From NCBI GenBank assembly GCA_034521465.1, contig JAXHMN010000010.1, positions 1 to 64,000 of the forward strand: a DNA stretch of 64,000 bases, written 5' to 3'. Made by a program: the position numbers and the translations under genes. The notes beneath the pieces were generated by a model, which saw only the letters and a list, made by a program, of their open reading frames with translations, was not told where the DNA came from and ran no database searches. Positions 36,956 to 47,706 of this stretch are shown in pieces. The DNA is from SURF-28 sp034521465 (GTDB lineage Bacteria; Bacteroidota; Ignavibacteria; Ignavibacteriales; Melioribacteraceae). Every line of letters begins with the position of its first letter. The first letter of the stretch is position 1.

Positions 36956-38052
36956 CTATAAAGGTGAATAGTTAGATTCTACAACATCATCAAAACCATA
37001 TAATCTCTCATGAAATGTTTTATAAGAATCATATACTTTTTTACTCATCTGATCACCGGCTGTTAGTTCCCGAATTGTTTCCTTTGAAAAAAGTCTGAAG
37101 TTTTCTAGTACATCTTCCGGGAATTGCCTGAATTCAACATCGGTTTCATTTTTAATCTTAGTATAAAATTCTGCGTTTTTATTTTTGAATTTTCCGAGCA
37201 TTTTTGAATTGTTATTACCGGCGGCGATTTTAATGATCTCTTTTAAGTCCGCAGGAAGTGAATCGTAAACCGATTTATTAATAAGCGCCTCAACAACGCC
37301 GGTCGGTTCAGCCCAGCTTGGGTAGTAATAATATTTTGCAATTTCGTGAAAGCCCATCATATAATCATGGTAGGGACCGATCCAGTCGGTTGCATCAATT
37401 ACGCCTCGTTCAAGATTTGTATAAATTTCACTCCCCGGAGAGAGCACGGCTGTACCGCCCGCCATGTTTATAACTTTTCCCCGATTCCGGGGAATCTCAT
37501 TTTCAATCCTTTTACATCCGATAGAGTATTGATCTCTTTGTTGAACCATCCGCCCATTTGCGCGCCTGTGTTTCCCGCCGGAAAAGCGATCAAATTAAAA
37601 GGTTGATATATCTCGTGCCAAAGTTCTATTCCGCCGCCGTAATTTAACCAAGCGTTCATTTGCGAAGTGTTCATTCCGAACGGAAGACTAGTAAAGAATT
37701 GAGCTGCTGGAGCTTTCCCCGCCCAATAGTAAGAAGCCGAGTGTCCCATCTCTGCAACACCTTGACTAACAGCATCAAAAGTTTCGAGCGCAGGGACGAG
37801 CTCTCCCCCGCCGTAAACTTTAATTTTAATTCTACCGCCCGACATTTCTTCGATATCTTTAGCCAACTCTTCAGCGCCATTTCCTAAAATGGGGAAGTTC
37901 GGCGGCCATGCGGTTACAATTTTCCATTCGTATGTTTTGTTAAAATTGATGTTTGTTCCAGTCGGTTTTTGATCGCTTGAACAACCAAACAGCAAAGCAC
38001 CGGTTGACGCAACTGCAGTCGTCTTTATAAAATCTCTTCTTTTTGATTTCAT
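36956..38052 (-). CDS. dctP: TRAP transporter substrate-binding protein DctP, TakP-like (frameshifted)
   Basis: About 365 aa. The signal has both a twin-arginine motif (MKSKRRDFIKTT) and a lipobox (LLFGCSS), so it is probably a Tat-exported lipoprotein. The mature part has YEWKIVTAWPPNFPILGNGA, YYWAGKAPAAQFFTSLPFGM and GGWFNKEI, then LSDVKGLKMRFPGIG. The frame breaks near 37490, where GKVINMAGGTAVLSPGSEIY with the DctP core Arg/Asp region follows in another frame, down to SNYSPL. The WPP and WAGK features point to the TakP subgroup that binds 2-oxo acids. Unusually, it is encoded opposite to dctQM. Confidence 0.88.
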
Positions 38053-38062
38053 GAATACCTCT

Positions 38063-38926
38063 TTATAAATTTTTCATTAATTCTTTTATTTTGTTAATTG
38101 TTAACGGAGCTGATCCTTCATAATGATTGTTAACGTTTAGATAGATGTCAATATCTTTATCCAGCAGTTTTGCAATAATTTCAACTAGCTTTGAAAGTTC
38201 CTCGTCCTTCGGTTCTATTCTTTCGTTCCATTTTCCGCCGGCTCTTTCTTCAATTCCTTTTCTATCAGGACCGTGTAACCGAATCACAATTGCATCTTCA
38301 AACTGATCAATAAATTTGGGTATCAGCTCGATGATCGACGGCATGTAATAACCTTGTAAAAATACAGGAGTTAGTTTGTATTCTTTGAGAAAATCAAAAT
38401 AAGTTTTATTGAGATAATTCGGGTTGCGAATCTCAATTCCCCACTGATAACTGCGATCAAGTTTTTCTACGTAATCACCAAATTGAATTTGAAAATCTTG
38501 CTGCGATTTCATCTTTTGTTTGTTGAGATATTCGAATTGAAACATCAACGGTCCAAGATTTTCTTTGAGCGGTTCCAAAGTTTTAAGAAACTCCGATGTA
38601 AGTTCTTCCGATAAAAAATGCGGATTCGGTTTTAATTCTTCCTTTTTTGATTTTCTGTAAAAGTGAGTCAACGTAATGCTGTTTGGGATTTTGACAGAAA
38701 ACTTAAAGTTATTGCCGACTGATTTTCGATATGCTTCAACATGATGAAATTCAGGAAGATTTATTTTCTTTACACCGAAAAGAGACCAGAACCATTGGTC
38801 AACTTCTACCGTGTTATAATGTTTTGAGTATTCTTTGAGGTAATTAATTTTGGGATCGTCGGAATAAATCAATCCCCGCCAGGAATCATATTTCCAACTG
38901 CAAGTCCCGATTTTTAATTCTGCCAT
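38063..38926 (-). CDS. DUF72 family protein
   Basis: 287 aa from ATG 38926, whose GGGAG ribosome site is good; a longer frame begins at 38974. The family hallmarks are IGTCSWKYDSWRGLIY at the start, YNTVEVDQWFWSL, FKFSVKIPNSITL, PLMFQFEYLN, IEIRNPNYLN and RLHGPDRKG near the end. This is a TIM-barrel-like domain (YecE type) of unknown biochemical role. It lies ten bases downstream of the dctP start, on the same strand and upstream of dctP in transcription order, so the two may be co-transcribed. Confidence 0.9.
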   Translation of the reverse strand: MAELKIGTCSWKYDSWRGLIYSDDPKINYLKEYSKHYNTVEVDQWFWSLFGVKKINLPEFHHVEAYRKSVGNNFKFSVKIPNSITLTHFYRKSKKEELKPNPHFLSEELTSEFLKTLEPLKENLGPLMFQFEYLNKQKMKSQQDFQIQFGDYVEKLDRSYQWGIEIRNPNYLNKTYFDFLKEYKLTPVFLQGYYMPSIIELIPKFIDQFEDAIVIRLHGPDRKGIEERAGGKWNERIEPKDEELSKLVEIIAKLLDKDIDIYLNVNNHYEGSAPLTINKIKELMKNL

Positions 38927-39040
38927 AAACTCCCTTAATTTTGCTATTGAAATTATCTCGTATCCGGCAAACAATCAATTTTATTGGAATAATTAAATTA
39001 ACTACATTAACTTAACATATTCATAAAAGTAGAATATTTG

Positions 39041-40378
39041 ATGAAGATTATTATTGCAGGCGCAGGCGAAGTTGGTTATCATTTAGCGAAGCAGCTTTCG
39101 ATTGAAGCGCACGATATTACTATAATAGATATTGATGCGGCACGGTTAGATCGAATCGGAACAAACTCCGACGTGTTGACAATTCTCGGCTCCGCAACCG
39201 ATCTTAGTATATTAAAATTAGCCAAAGTTGATACTACCGATTTAGTAGTCGCCGTTACTTCAAGTGAGTCGATCAATGTTAATTCGGCAATTTTATCTAA
39301 AAAGCTCGGAGCCAAAAAAACGATTGCGCGGGTGGCTAACGATGAATATATCTCCGGTGATTATGCTGATATGTTCAAAAATCTTGGGATCGATAATTTA
39401 ATCTACCCGGAAGACTTAGCCGCAATTGAACTAGTGAAATTAGTTGAGCGTGCCGCAGCAACGGATGTTGTTGAATTTGAAAATGGTTTGCTGACATTAA
39501 TCGGTTTAAAATTAGACAAGAACGCCAAAGTACTTCATAAAACGATGGAGGAAACTGCTAAAGAATATCACTCTGTTGATTTTAGAATTGCCGCCATCCA
39601 TCGCGGGTTAAGGACTATAATTCCTTCCGGTAAAGATATCTTTCTTCCGAATGATCAGATTTTTGTAATTACTACTCCGGGCGGACAGGATAAAATCCAC
39701 GAGTTAGCCGGCAAAGACAAAAAGAAAATTACAAACATGATGATACTTGGCGGCGGACAAATCGGCAGTAAAGCAGCACAACTATTAGAAGATGAGATCA
39801 ACATTAAAATAATCGAAAAGGATAAAACAAAATCATCTCGGCTCGCAGAAAAACTTCAGAAAGCATTGGTGATTCAAGGTGACGGTCGTGATTTAGACTT
39901 ACTCGCTCAGGAAGGCATTGTAGATATGGATGGTTTTATAGCTGTCACCGAAGATGCCGAAACAAATATTATTACATGTTTGATGGCAAAACACCTCGGT
40001 GTTCAGAAAACTATTGCTCTTGTTGATAATGTTGATTACGTGCCGCTTACACAAACAATCGGGCTTGATGCACTTATAAATAAAAAATTAATTGCGGCAA
40101 GTAACATTTCAAGATTTATTCGCAAAGCAAATATTTTATCCATCGCCACTTTACAGGGAATTGATGCAGAGGTTTTTGAATATGTGGTAAAAGAGAAGTC
40201 TAAAATTACCACCAACGAGGTTAAAAATCTCAAGTTTCCTAAGAATGCAATTATCGGCGGATACATTAGAGACGGGAAGGGCCACATAACAGTGGGAGAT
40301 ACAAGAATTGAAGCCGGAGATAAAGTTGTAATTGTTGCACTACCGTCCGACTACACAAAAGTTGAAAAGTTTTTCTAA
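39041..40378 (+). CDS. trkA: Trk potassium uptake regulator TrkA
   Basis: 445 aa from ATG 39041 (a TTG codon lies just in front), intact. It has two tandem RCK units. RCK-N1 is IIAGAGEVGYHLAKQLS...DIDAARLD and RCK-N2 is MMILGGGQIGSKAAQLLEDE, each followed by a TrkA-C domain (about 135-220 and 365-445). It is a cytosolic NAD(H)/nucleotide-gated ring bound to the TrkH channel. The next gene, 2 bases away, is trkH, the expected partner. Confidence 0.96.
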   Translation: MKIIIAGAGEVGYHLAKQLSIEAHDITIIDIDAARLDRIGTNSDVLTILGSATDLSILKLAKVDTTDLVVAVTSSESINVNSAILSKKLGAKKTIARVANDEYISGDYADMFKNLGIDNLIYPEDLAAIELVKLVERAAATDVVEFENGLLTLIGLKLDKNAKVLHKTMEETAKEYHSVDFRIAAIHRGLRTIIPSGKDIFLPNDQIFVITTPGGQDKIHELAGKDKKKITNMMILGGGQIGSKAAQLLEDEINIKIIEKDKTKSSRLAEKLQKALVIQGDGRDLDLLAQEGIVDMDGFIAVTEDAETNIITCLMAKHLGVQKTIALVDNVDYVPLTQTIGLDALINKKLIAASNISRFIRKANILSIATLQGIDAEVFEYVVKEKSKITTNEVKNLKFPKNAIIGGYIRDGKGHITVGDTRIEAGDKVVIVALPSDYTKVEKFF

Positions 40379-40380
40379 AA

Positions 40381-41842
40381 ATGCTTAATCTAAAAATCAT
40401 TTTTAATATCATCGGCTTTTTGTTGATGCTCAACGGACTATTTATGATGCTGGGCATCCCATTCTCTTTATATTACGGTGATGATGATGTTATTGTTCTT
40501 TTGCTTTGCGGCTTAGGAACATCATTGATTGGCGGCTTATTAGTGCTTTTAACGAGAGAGCACGAGAAAGGATCTTAGCAGGCGTGAGGGATACATGTAG
40601 TTGTCTATCCGGCTGGCTTGTGATGTCACTTTTCGGAGCTCTTCCATTCGTGATTCACGGTGCTATACCCTCTTTTACGGATGCTTTTTTTGAAATTATG
40701 TCGGGCTTCACCACAACCGGCGCAACTATTTTAGATAATATCGAAGAGTTACCGCACGGTTTACTTTTTTGGCGGAGCATTACTCAATGGCTGGGCGGAA
40801 TGGGGATTATCGTTCTATCTATTAGCTGTTCTTCCTATTCTTGGCATTGGTGGTATGCAGTTATTTGTTGCGGAAGTTCCGGGACCTACAAAAGATAAAA
40901 TTCATCCGCGTGTAAAAGAAACAGCAAAAAGATTGTGGGGAATATATTTAATACTTACAGCTACCGAAGCAGCATTACTTGTTGATCGGCGGTATGAATT
41001 TGTTTCGATGCGATTAATCATTCTTTTACGACAATGGCGACCGGCGGCTTCTCAACACAAACAAGATAGTATAGCAGCGTTATGATTCTCCCTTTATTCA
41101 CTATGTAATTATTCTGTTTATGTTTTTGGGCGGAACAAATTTTACGCTTCATTATTATCTTACTGCACCGCAAACTTTAAACCGTTTAAAGAAAATGAAG
41201 AGTTTAGATTTTATCGTTAAAATCATTCGCAGTTTTTTCCTCAATTGTTGTCATAGGTTTAGTGTTAAATGGTTACGGCAGTATCGAAAAAAGTATAAGA
41301 GACGGAATCTTTCAAGTTGTTTCAATTGTCACAACCACCGGTTATGTAACCTGCAGACTTATGAATTATGGGGTTTCGCCTTCCAAGTAATCTTCTTCAT
41401 TCTGCTTCTTCACCGGCGGCAGTGCAGGATCAACCGGCGGTGGTGTGAAAATGGTAAGACATTTAATTTTGATTAAAAGCAGCATTGCTGAATTAAAGAG
41501 ATTGATCCATCCACGTGCTGTTATACCGGTTCGTCTAGATAAAACTGCGGTACCTAGCGATATTATTTCAAACGTGGTTGCGTTCTTCCTCTTTACATTT
41601 TTATATTTGTTGTCGGTACTTTAATAATGGCAGCGCTCGGACTCGATTTTCATACTTCACTCGGTGCAGCCGCTTCTGCACTTGGAAATGTCGGTCCCGG
41701 AATTGGCGATATTGGTCCTAGCTCAACTTTCTCACATTTACCCGAAATTGGTAAATGGGTTTTATCCTTTTTAATGCTGCTTGGAAGATTAGAGATTTTC
41801 ACAGTTCTATTGATTTTCACCCCCGCATTTTGGCAGAAATAG
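40381..41842 (+). pseudogene. trkH: Trk potassium channel subunit TrkH, multiply frameshifted
   Basis: About 485 codons of a K+ channel protein spread over at least seven frames: MLNLKIIFNIIGFLLMLNGL, then a segment with ERILAG, LVMSLFGALPFVIHGAIPSF, FEIMSGFTTTGATIL (selectivity-filter loop 1), RSITQWLGGMGIIVLS, GIGGMQLFVAEVPGPTKDKI, then degraded-frame pieces of loops 2-3, and finally LGNVGPGIGDIGPSSTFSHL (loop 4) to FTPAFWQK. All four P-loop regions can be traced, so sequence is not lost, only phase. It forms a unit with trkA (2-base spacing). Either the worst read-error patch in the window or a recent pseudogene. Confidence 0.85.
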
Positions 41843-41847
41843 ATGAT

Positions 41848-41889
41848 AGATGTGAGTATCGAGATGTGAGTATCAAGACATGAGACTTT
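41848..41889. repeat. Short tandem repeat, 14-bp unit
   Basis: AGATGTGAGTATCG, AGATGTGAGTATCA and AGACATGAGAC follow head to tail just past the trkH stop: two near-identical 14-base units and a partial third. Confidence 0.55.
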
Positions 41890-41993
41890 CTTGATTCTTC
41901 CAATCTTCTACATTCTAAAATCCCGGGGTTTTTTTTGAAGCCGCAATTTTCCTCAACATTCTTTATATTTGAAATTCATCAAAAAAGTTAAAG

Positions 41994-42763
41994 ATGATCA
42001 AAAAGATTTTATTCATATTGATTTTAGCCGGTTTCGGAAATTTGTTTGCCCAAAGTATTTATTTCAGCAACAGCCACACCGAAACGGGTGAACCGATCGA
42101 CGCAAAAAATATCTGGGGCATTAAACCTTGGGGCAGCTTAATTTATATTTTGTTTGATAATGAGGGTAAAGAAATTGAAACATCCCTCAATTACATTTTT
42201 GTTGACAGATATGTGGACGGCAACTACAAACCATTCGATAGCAAAGCTGTTAATGTTAAACCGGGCGCAACATGGTTTGCCTATAATTATAAATTCACCG
42301 AACCGGGAAAATTTCGTGTTTATATCATTAATCAAAATCAAAAAGAATTAGCATCAGAAACTGTCACAATTCAAGTTGAGAAGCAGTTACATAAACAACC
42401 GGCAAGGTACAAACTCGCTCTATTACGACGGAGTTAAAGTACAGTTTTGTGAAAGAGTAATCGCCGGAAAAGTTATAAACAGTTTTAGAACAATGTCTAT
42501 GAGTAAATATGACAGCGTTACCGTTTACATTGAGCATCGTGAAGCGCTTGAATCATCACGCTTAATGGTTGACATCTGGGAAAAACCAACCGGCGCAGTT
42601 GATTATGATAAATTTGTTGAATCAAAAAAATATAGAACAAATCCTTCTTGGGATTATGTTTTCTTCCACTACAAATTTGACAACCCCGGCAACTATAAAT
42701 TCAATGTCTATAACGAGAATGGAAATTTTAATCACCGCCGGTTATTTACGTGTAAGAGAGTGA
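41994..42763 (+). CDS. Secreted protein with two tandem similar domains, hypothetical (frameshifted)
   Basis: A signal peptide (MIKKILFILILAGFGNLFAQ) is followed by two beta-rich domains of about 100 residues with the same plan. The first has LIYILFDNEGKEI and FAYNYKFTEPGKFRVYIINQ. The second has VTVYIEHREALESSRLMVDI and VFFHYKFDNPGNYKFNVYNE. The shared F-x-Y-K-F-x-x-P-G-x-(F/Y) hook marks an internal duplication. Frame changes lie near 42395 and 42725; the true end is probably LITAGYLRVRE at 42763. I do not recognise the family. It is followed 10 bases later by rmlA. Confidence 0.6.
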
Positions 42764-42773
42764 AGGAGATTTT

Positions 42774-43646
42774 ATGAAAGGAATCGTTTTAGCGGGCAGG
42801 CGCTGGAAGCCGGTCTTTATCCAACCACAAAAGTTTACAGTAAACAACTCACGCTTAATTTACGATAAACCTTTGATCTATTACCCAATATCAATTTTGA
42901 TGCTTGGCGGAATTAGAGAAATTTTAATTATATCCGATGAAAAAACAATTCCACTCTACAAACAATTATTCGGAACGGGCGAAGAACTTGGTCTAACTTT
43001 TTCATATAAAGTTCAAGATGCACCTAACGGAATTGCAGAAGCATTTATTTTAGGTGAAGATTTTATAGGCGATGATAACGTAACGTTGATTCTCGGTGAT
43101 AATATTTTCTATGGTAAACTCAACTTTCTTTATAATGCTTTAGAGAACCACGATAAAGGCGGGACAATTTTTGCTTACCGTGTAACCGATCCGCAGCGCT
43201 ACGGAATTGTTGAATTTGATAAAAACGGTAAAGCTATTTCCATCGAAGAAAAACCGCAAAAGCCAAAATCAAATTTTGCAGTTCCCGGTCTTTATGTTTA
43301 TGATAATGAAGTTGTTGAGATTTCGAAAAATTTAGTACCATCTGCACGCGGTGAATTAGAAATAACTGACGTGAACAAAAAATACCTTGAAAATAGAAAA
43401 CTAAAAGTAGAACAAATTGGCCGCGGCGTTGCTTGGCTTGATACCGGAACTCCCGAGGCACTTCTTCAAGCCGCAAATTTCTTCGGCGTTATAGAAGACC
43501 GGCAGGGATTAAAGGTAGCTTGTCTCGAAGAAATTTCATACTTAAAAAAGTTCATCGACAAAGATCAGTTAAATACATTAGTTGATTCGATGCCGAATTC
43601 TTTGTATAAAGATTACCTTGTTAAGTTTTTGGAAGAAATTGATTGA
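42774..43646 (+). CDS. rmlA: Glucose-1-phosphate thymidylyltransferase (frameshifts at the N-terminus)
   Basis: Makes dTDP-glucose from dTTP and glucose-1-phosphate, the first step to dTDP-rhamnose. 290 aa: LIYDKPLIYYPISILMLGGI, LGDNIFYG (Mg Asp), EEKPQKPKSNFAVPGLYVYD, ARGELEITDVNKKYL and RGVAWLDTGTPEALLQAANF are typical. The N-terminal nucleotide-binding signature is scrambled: after MKGIVLAG, frames 2 and 3 carry GGAGS and LYPTTKVYSKQLTL. Three indels within 42797-42880 cancel out. The rest is intact, so this is best read as sequence error. No rmlBCD is found beside it. Confidence 0.9.
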   Translation: MKGIVLAGRRWKPVFIQPQKFTVNNSRLIYDKPLIYYPISILMLGGIREILIISDEKTIPLYKQLFGTGEELGLTFSYKVQDAPNGIAEAFILGEDFIGDDNVTLILGDNIFYGKLNFLYNALENHDKGGTIFAYRVTDPQRYGIVEFDKNGKAISIEEKPQKPKSNFAVPGLYVYDNEVVEISKNLVPSARGELEITDVNKKYLENRKLKVEQIGRGVAWLDTGTPEALLQAANFFGVIEDRQGLKVACLEEISYLKKFIDKDQLNTLVDSMPNSLYKDYLVKFLEEID

Positions 43647-43665
43647 TTGAAAGAAGTATAACTTT

Positions 43666-44095
43666 ATGAGTAATGATCTAAAACTACATTCAAATAAATT
43701 AGCACGAGTTGTTTTAATAATTTTCCGGCTGGATTTTAGTTGCTCTGGGTGTAATCGGAATTTTTCTGCCGGTAATGCCTACTACAATTTTTCTAATTCT
43801 TGCTGCTGCTTGTTTTGCGAGAAGCTCGGAAAAATTTTATTTGCGGCTAATTAACAACAAACATCTTGGAAAACTAATACGGGACTATCGTGAGCATGGC
43901 GGCATGCCGGTTAGAGCAAAAGTGATAGCTATATTGATGATGAATGTAGCGATCGGTTACTCAGCTTTGTTTGCCGTTGAAATTCTTTGGGTAAAAATTT
44001 TACTTTTTACAATTGCAGTATCGGTCACAATTTATATTCTTTCCATTAAAACTCTTCGAATCAACGAAGCAAAAGAAGATTTTCAAGAAGGATGA
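43666..44095 (+). CDS. DUF454 (YbaN) family membrane protein (frameshifted)
   Basis: About 142 aa. The start MSNDLKLHSNKLARVVLIIF is followed, after a one-base shift near 43730, by GVIGIFLPVMPTTIFLILAA ACFARSSEKFYLRLINNK (written in two parts), the core DUF454 signature. Then come HLGKLIRDYREHGGMPVRAK and two more membrane helices. It is a small inner-membrane protein of unknown function. Its last 13 bases overlap the 3' end of the convergent MATE gene. Confidence 0.85.
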
Positions 44096-45422
44096 TTTTC
44101 TTTTTTTGTCATTAGATGAAATCTAATTGTGAGCATGATCGCGGTTGAACTCAAGCCCATAATAAATCCGAACCAAACACCTTGTGTACCCAAGTTAAGC
44201 GGGAAGGCAAAAATATAACTTGTGGTTACACCTAAAGCCCAGTAAGAGAAAAATGAAATGACCAGCGGAATTTTTACATCGGTCAATCCCTCAAAACACC
44301 TATAGCTGTAGCTTGAATTCCGTCAAACAATTGAAAAATTGCTGCAACTATTAACAGCGAAGAAGCGAGTTCTATTACTTCGATTTCATCAACATATAAA
44401 GTCGGCAGAAAATTTCTGAGTAAAATAAAAATAACCGCGAAGCATAACATCAGTGCCATTGATAATCCGATAGCTGAGAAACCGGCTTTGCGCATTTCTG
44501 CTCTATTCTTTTGCCCGAGATAACTGCCAACTCGAATTGTTCCGGCAGCGCCTATTCCGAGTATAATCATATAAGTAACCGAAGCTAAATTAATTCCTAT
44601 CTGATGGGCGGCTAAAGGAACAGCGCCAAGCCAACCAATCATTACTGCTGAGAAGGCGAAAGCTCCTACCTCTAAGAAATATTGCAATCCGCTTGGCAGA
44701 CCAATCCGCACAACATTTTTAATAACTTTCCAATTGATCATTTGATAACGGAGTGTTGGATTATAAACTGAAAATCTCCTTGAATTAATTACGTAAACCA
44801 TCAAAACAACCGCCATTATTGAGCGCGTTAAAAATGTGGTCACACCAGCTCCGGCCAAACCCATTGCTTCAAAACCAAGATTCCCAAAAATTAACACCCA
44901 ATTGCTGAATGCATTAAAAAGATTAGCGAGAACTGCTATAACCATTGGCGGCTTTACAACACTGATTCCTTCAAGGAATTGACGGTACACTTGAAACAAC
45001 AAAAAAGGTAGGACAGACAAAGCCAAAATTTTCATGTATGATTTTGCTTCCGCAACAACATCTGAGGGCTGGTCTAAATAAGTTAAGAAATCGGCTCCGA
45101 AGAAAATCAGCAATAGCAGCAGTAATGCAAAAACAATATTTACAATTAATGCTTGGCGTAATATCATTCCGCACTCTTCATCATTCTTCTCCCCTTTTTT
45201 AATAGCAACAAGCGGAGTAATTGCCATCGTCATACCAATACCGAGCACCAACACCAAAAAGAACAATCCATTAACAAGCGCTGCGGCAGCAAGTGGAACT
45301 GTTCCAACCTGTCCTACCATCAAACTATCGACAACCCCCATCATGATGTGTCCAATCTGTCCGATTGAAACCGGGATTGCTAAACGTGCGGTCTCTTTAA
45401 TATGTGTTTTTATATCAATCAT
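44083..45422 (-). CDS. MATE family efflux transporter (frameshifted)
   Basis: About 446 aa with 12 membrane helices, a cation-coupled multidrug exporter. The N-terminal half has AIPVSIGQIGHIMMGVVDSL MVGQVGTVPLAAA (in two parts), the usual MATE opening, and FLEGISVVKPPM in helix 5. The second half starts at VVRIGLPSGLQYFLEVGAFA and has AAHQIGINLASVTYM. At 44287 the frame breaks after ATAIGVLRD and resumes as LTDVKIPLVISFFSYWALG in the next frame. The last helices end at 44083. By family, substrates are cationic drugs or metabolites. Confidence 0.9.
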
Positions 45423-45579
45423 ATAGCTAAAAATTGGAAGGCAAAATTTAGTTAAATTAAATCAGATTAAGAATTATCTCGATGGATGGATATCACCGGC
45501 AACTTGTTTAGTTGTGTATATATGAACTAATTTTAATAAATTTATAGATTGATATAATCTCAGACCAAAAGGAGACAAC

Positions 45580-47416
45580 ATGGGCATCCTATCAAAAGGT
45601 CAAAAAAGTACCGAGAAGTTGATACAAGAAAACGATGAGTTAAAAAACAAACTCCATTCAGTGCTCGATAAATACAGCAGTCTTGAAGAACTCGAAGAAA
45701 AATTATCGGAGGCACGTAAAGAATTATCTGATGTTATAGCAAAAGAAAAAGAATCCGATAGTATGGCAAGAAAGTTTGAAGCTCAGATAAGTGAAAAAGC
45801 AAGCGAATTACAGGAACTGCAAAACAATATCACAAGTCTCGAAGAATTAAAGGAAACACTTCAACATTCGGTTGATGAATACCAGGAAGAAACCGAAAAA
45901 TATAAATCCGAGAATCAAGAGTACGAAGAAAAAAATAGTTGGTTAACAGAAGAGATAGCCAACAAACAAAATGTCTTAGCAAAAATTAACGATGAAATCA
46001 CTCACCTTCAGGAACAACAGCAAACTCAATCCCATTCGCTTAGCGATCTTGAACAGAGCATCGCGGGACTTAAGGAAGAGGAAAATAGAATCAAGCATGA
46101 AATTGAGTCGAAGCAGGATGAATTTTCAAGAATGGAATCAAATTATAATGAGCAGAAAGAATCTATTGAGGAACTCATAAATGAAATAAAAGAACTTGAG
46201 AGCAGCAAAGAATCTCTAAAGAACCAAGAAACAAGTCTGCATGAATTGCTCGACGAATTAAAAGAAAAGGAAAGTTCGAAAAATGAATCAATAAAAAAAT
46301 TAGACGAGAAAATTTCCGCTGCCGAAGAAATAAAAGCCAGTCTTGAAAAAAGTTTAGCTGTATTAACAAACCAACTTTCTGATAAAGATGCACTCTTTAA
46401 TGAATACAATGAAAAAAGAGATGAATACAATCAAGAATTAAACGCAAAACAAATCGAATTAAATTCAATAAAAGAAAAGATCTCACTCCATCGCGAAGAA
46501 CTTGAGAAACTTGAAACCGATATCCAATTCCTCAAAGAAAGAGAAAAGTACATTAGAAGAAGAATCGAGACGTGCAGAAGTTATAAAAAATGAAATTCAT
46601 GAATCAACACTATCGAAAAGAGAAGAAGAGGAAAAATTAAATCAATCTTTATCCACGCTCAAAAACAGAATTAATGATCTCGAAAAAAGAAAAATTGAAA
46701 TTGACGAAAACCAAATTGCAATCGAAAATAAATTTACAGAAACTCTCAACATGTTTGCCGATGAAGTAAAAGAAGCATCCGCCAAACTCTCGAAATTGAA
46801 ACAAGAAGTAATCGACAAAGAAAAAGAAATTCATGAAAAAGAAGAAAAACTTTTAGACAAGACTGAACAGATCGCTGAGTACTCCGGACTCGATAAAGTT
46901 CTCCAGAGAGAAAAAGCCACCGCCGAACAATTTCTCGGTTCACTCAAAGAACAGCAAAATGAATTATTCGACAATGTTGAACGTCTCAACAACAAAGAAA
47001 ATAAAATTCGTCTCGATATTAATCGACTTCGCCTTGAGAATGATTCGCTTAACAAACAACGCGGCAATTTAGAACAAGATCTTCAAGAACTTATCGAACA
47101 AATCAACAGAAATTACGGTGAAGCTGAAAAGAAAAACAAATCTCTCTCGGAAGAAATTTCACACAATGAAAAAGTTGCCGAAGAACTTGATGAAAAAGTT
47201 GAAGAAGCAAAAAGCCAGCTTCAAGAATTGAAAGCCGAAGCCGCTAAAAAAGAAGTTGAAAAAGAAGAATATTCCGCAAAGATCTCCCAATTAATTGCAC
47301 TTGAAAAACGGCTCCAGACAAAAATTTCCAGTTATGAGCGAAGACTAAATGAAAGTCATCAAAATGAACCGGCAAAAAATCCTGAAGATGGTGATCCTAA
47401 TACGGATTCCGAATAG
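45580..47416 (+). CDS. Long coiled-coil protein (frameshifted)
   Basis: About 612 aa, almost entirely predicted coiled coil with very high Glu/Lys/Leu/Ser content and heptad-like spacing (EELEEKLSEARKELSDVIAK). It has no signal peptide, membrane helix or ATPase motif. A good ribosome site (AAAGGAGA) precedes ATG 45580. The frame changes near 46545, joining LEKLETDIQFLKERE to KSTLEEESRRAEVIKNEIHE. The end is acidic and disordered (PAKNPEDGDPNTDSE). It resembles SMC arms or bacterial filament-forming coiled-coil proteins by composition only, so no function is assigned. It stands alone between divergent MATE and the SGNH gene. Confidence 0.75.
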
Positions 47417-47706
47417 AATAATATTCTTCTATTAGTACATTGTGTCTTAATTTGAGAACACTTAGTTGTTGCAATATTTGTTAATTATTCCAATTCTGTT
47501 CGTTTTCCAGACATTCTCTATTTTTCATAATTGGTATTTTTTTTGTAGTAGGTATAATAATTGTGATATAGAGTAATCCAATTTTCATTACATAGTAATA
47601 ACTTAGAGGGCTAAGTTAAATATTAACATTACTCGAACCACTGTAACTTATTTATTTACTTTTATCTAAGCAGTATTTATTTTGTTAATCAAAATCAGCA
47701 GGAGAA
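47417..47706. other. Intergenic region upstream of SGNH/MBOAT locus
   Basis: 290 AT-rich bases without coding signal. It holds the 13-mer TGAGAACACTTAG (47453-47465), which recurs at 49896-49908 in front of the first MBOAT gene, and an AGGAG ribosome site just before ATG 47707. It probably carries the locus promoter; no clear -35/-10 pair stands out. Confidence 0.4.

Noticed and set aside
40381..41842. Homopolymer-based phase variation of trkH and surface genes
   Set aside because: Seven or more breaks in one gene and few long tracts do not fit on/off switching; housekeeping genes such as tex are affected too.
42774..43646. A dTDP-rhamnose gene cluster around rmlA
   Set aside because: No rmlB, rmlC, rmlD or glycosyltransferase genes in the neighbourhood.
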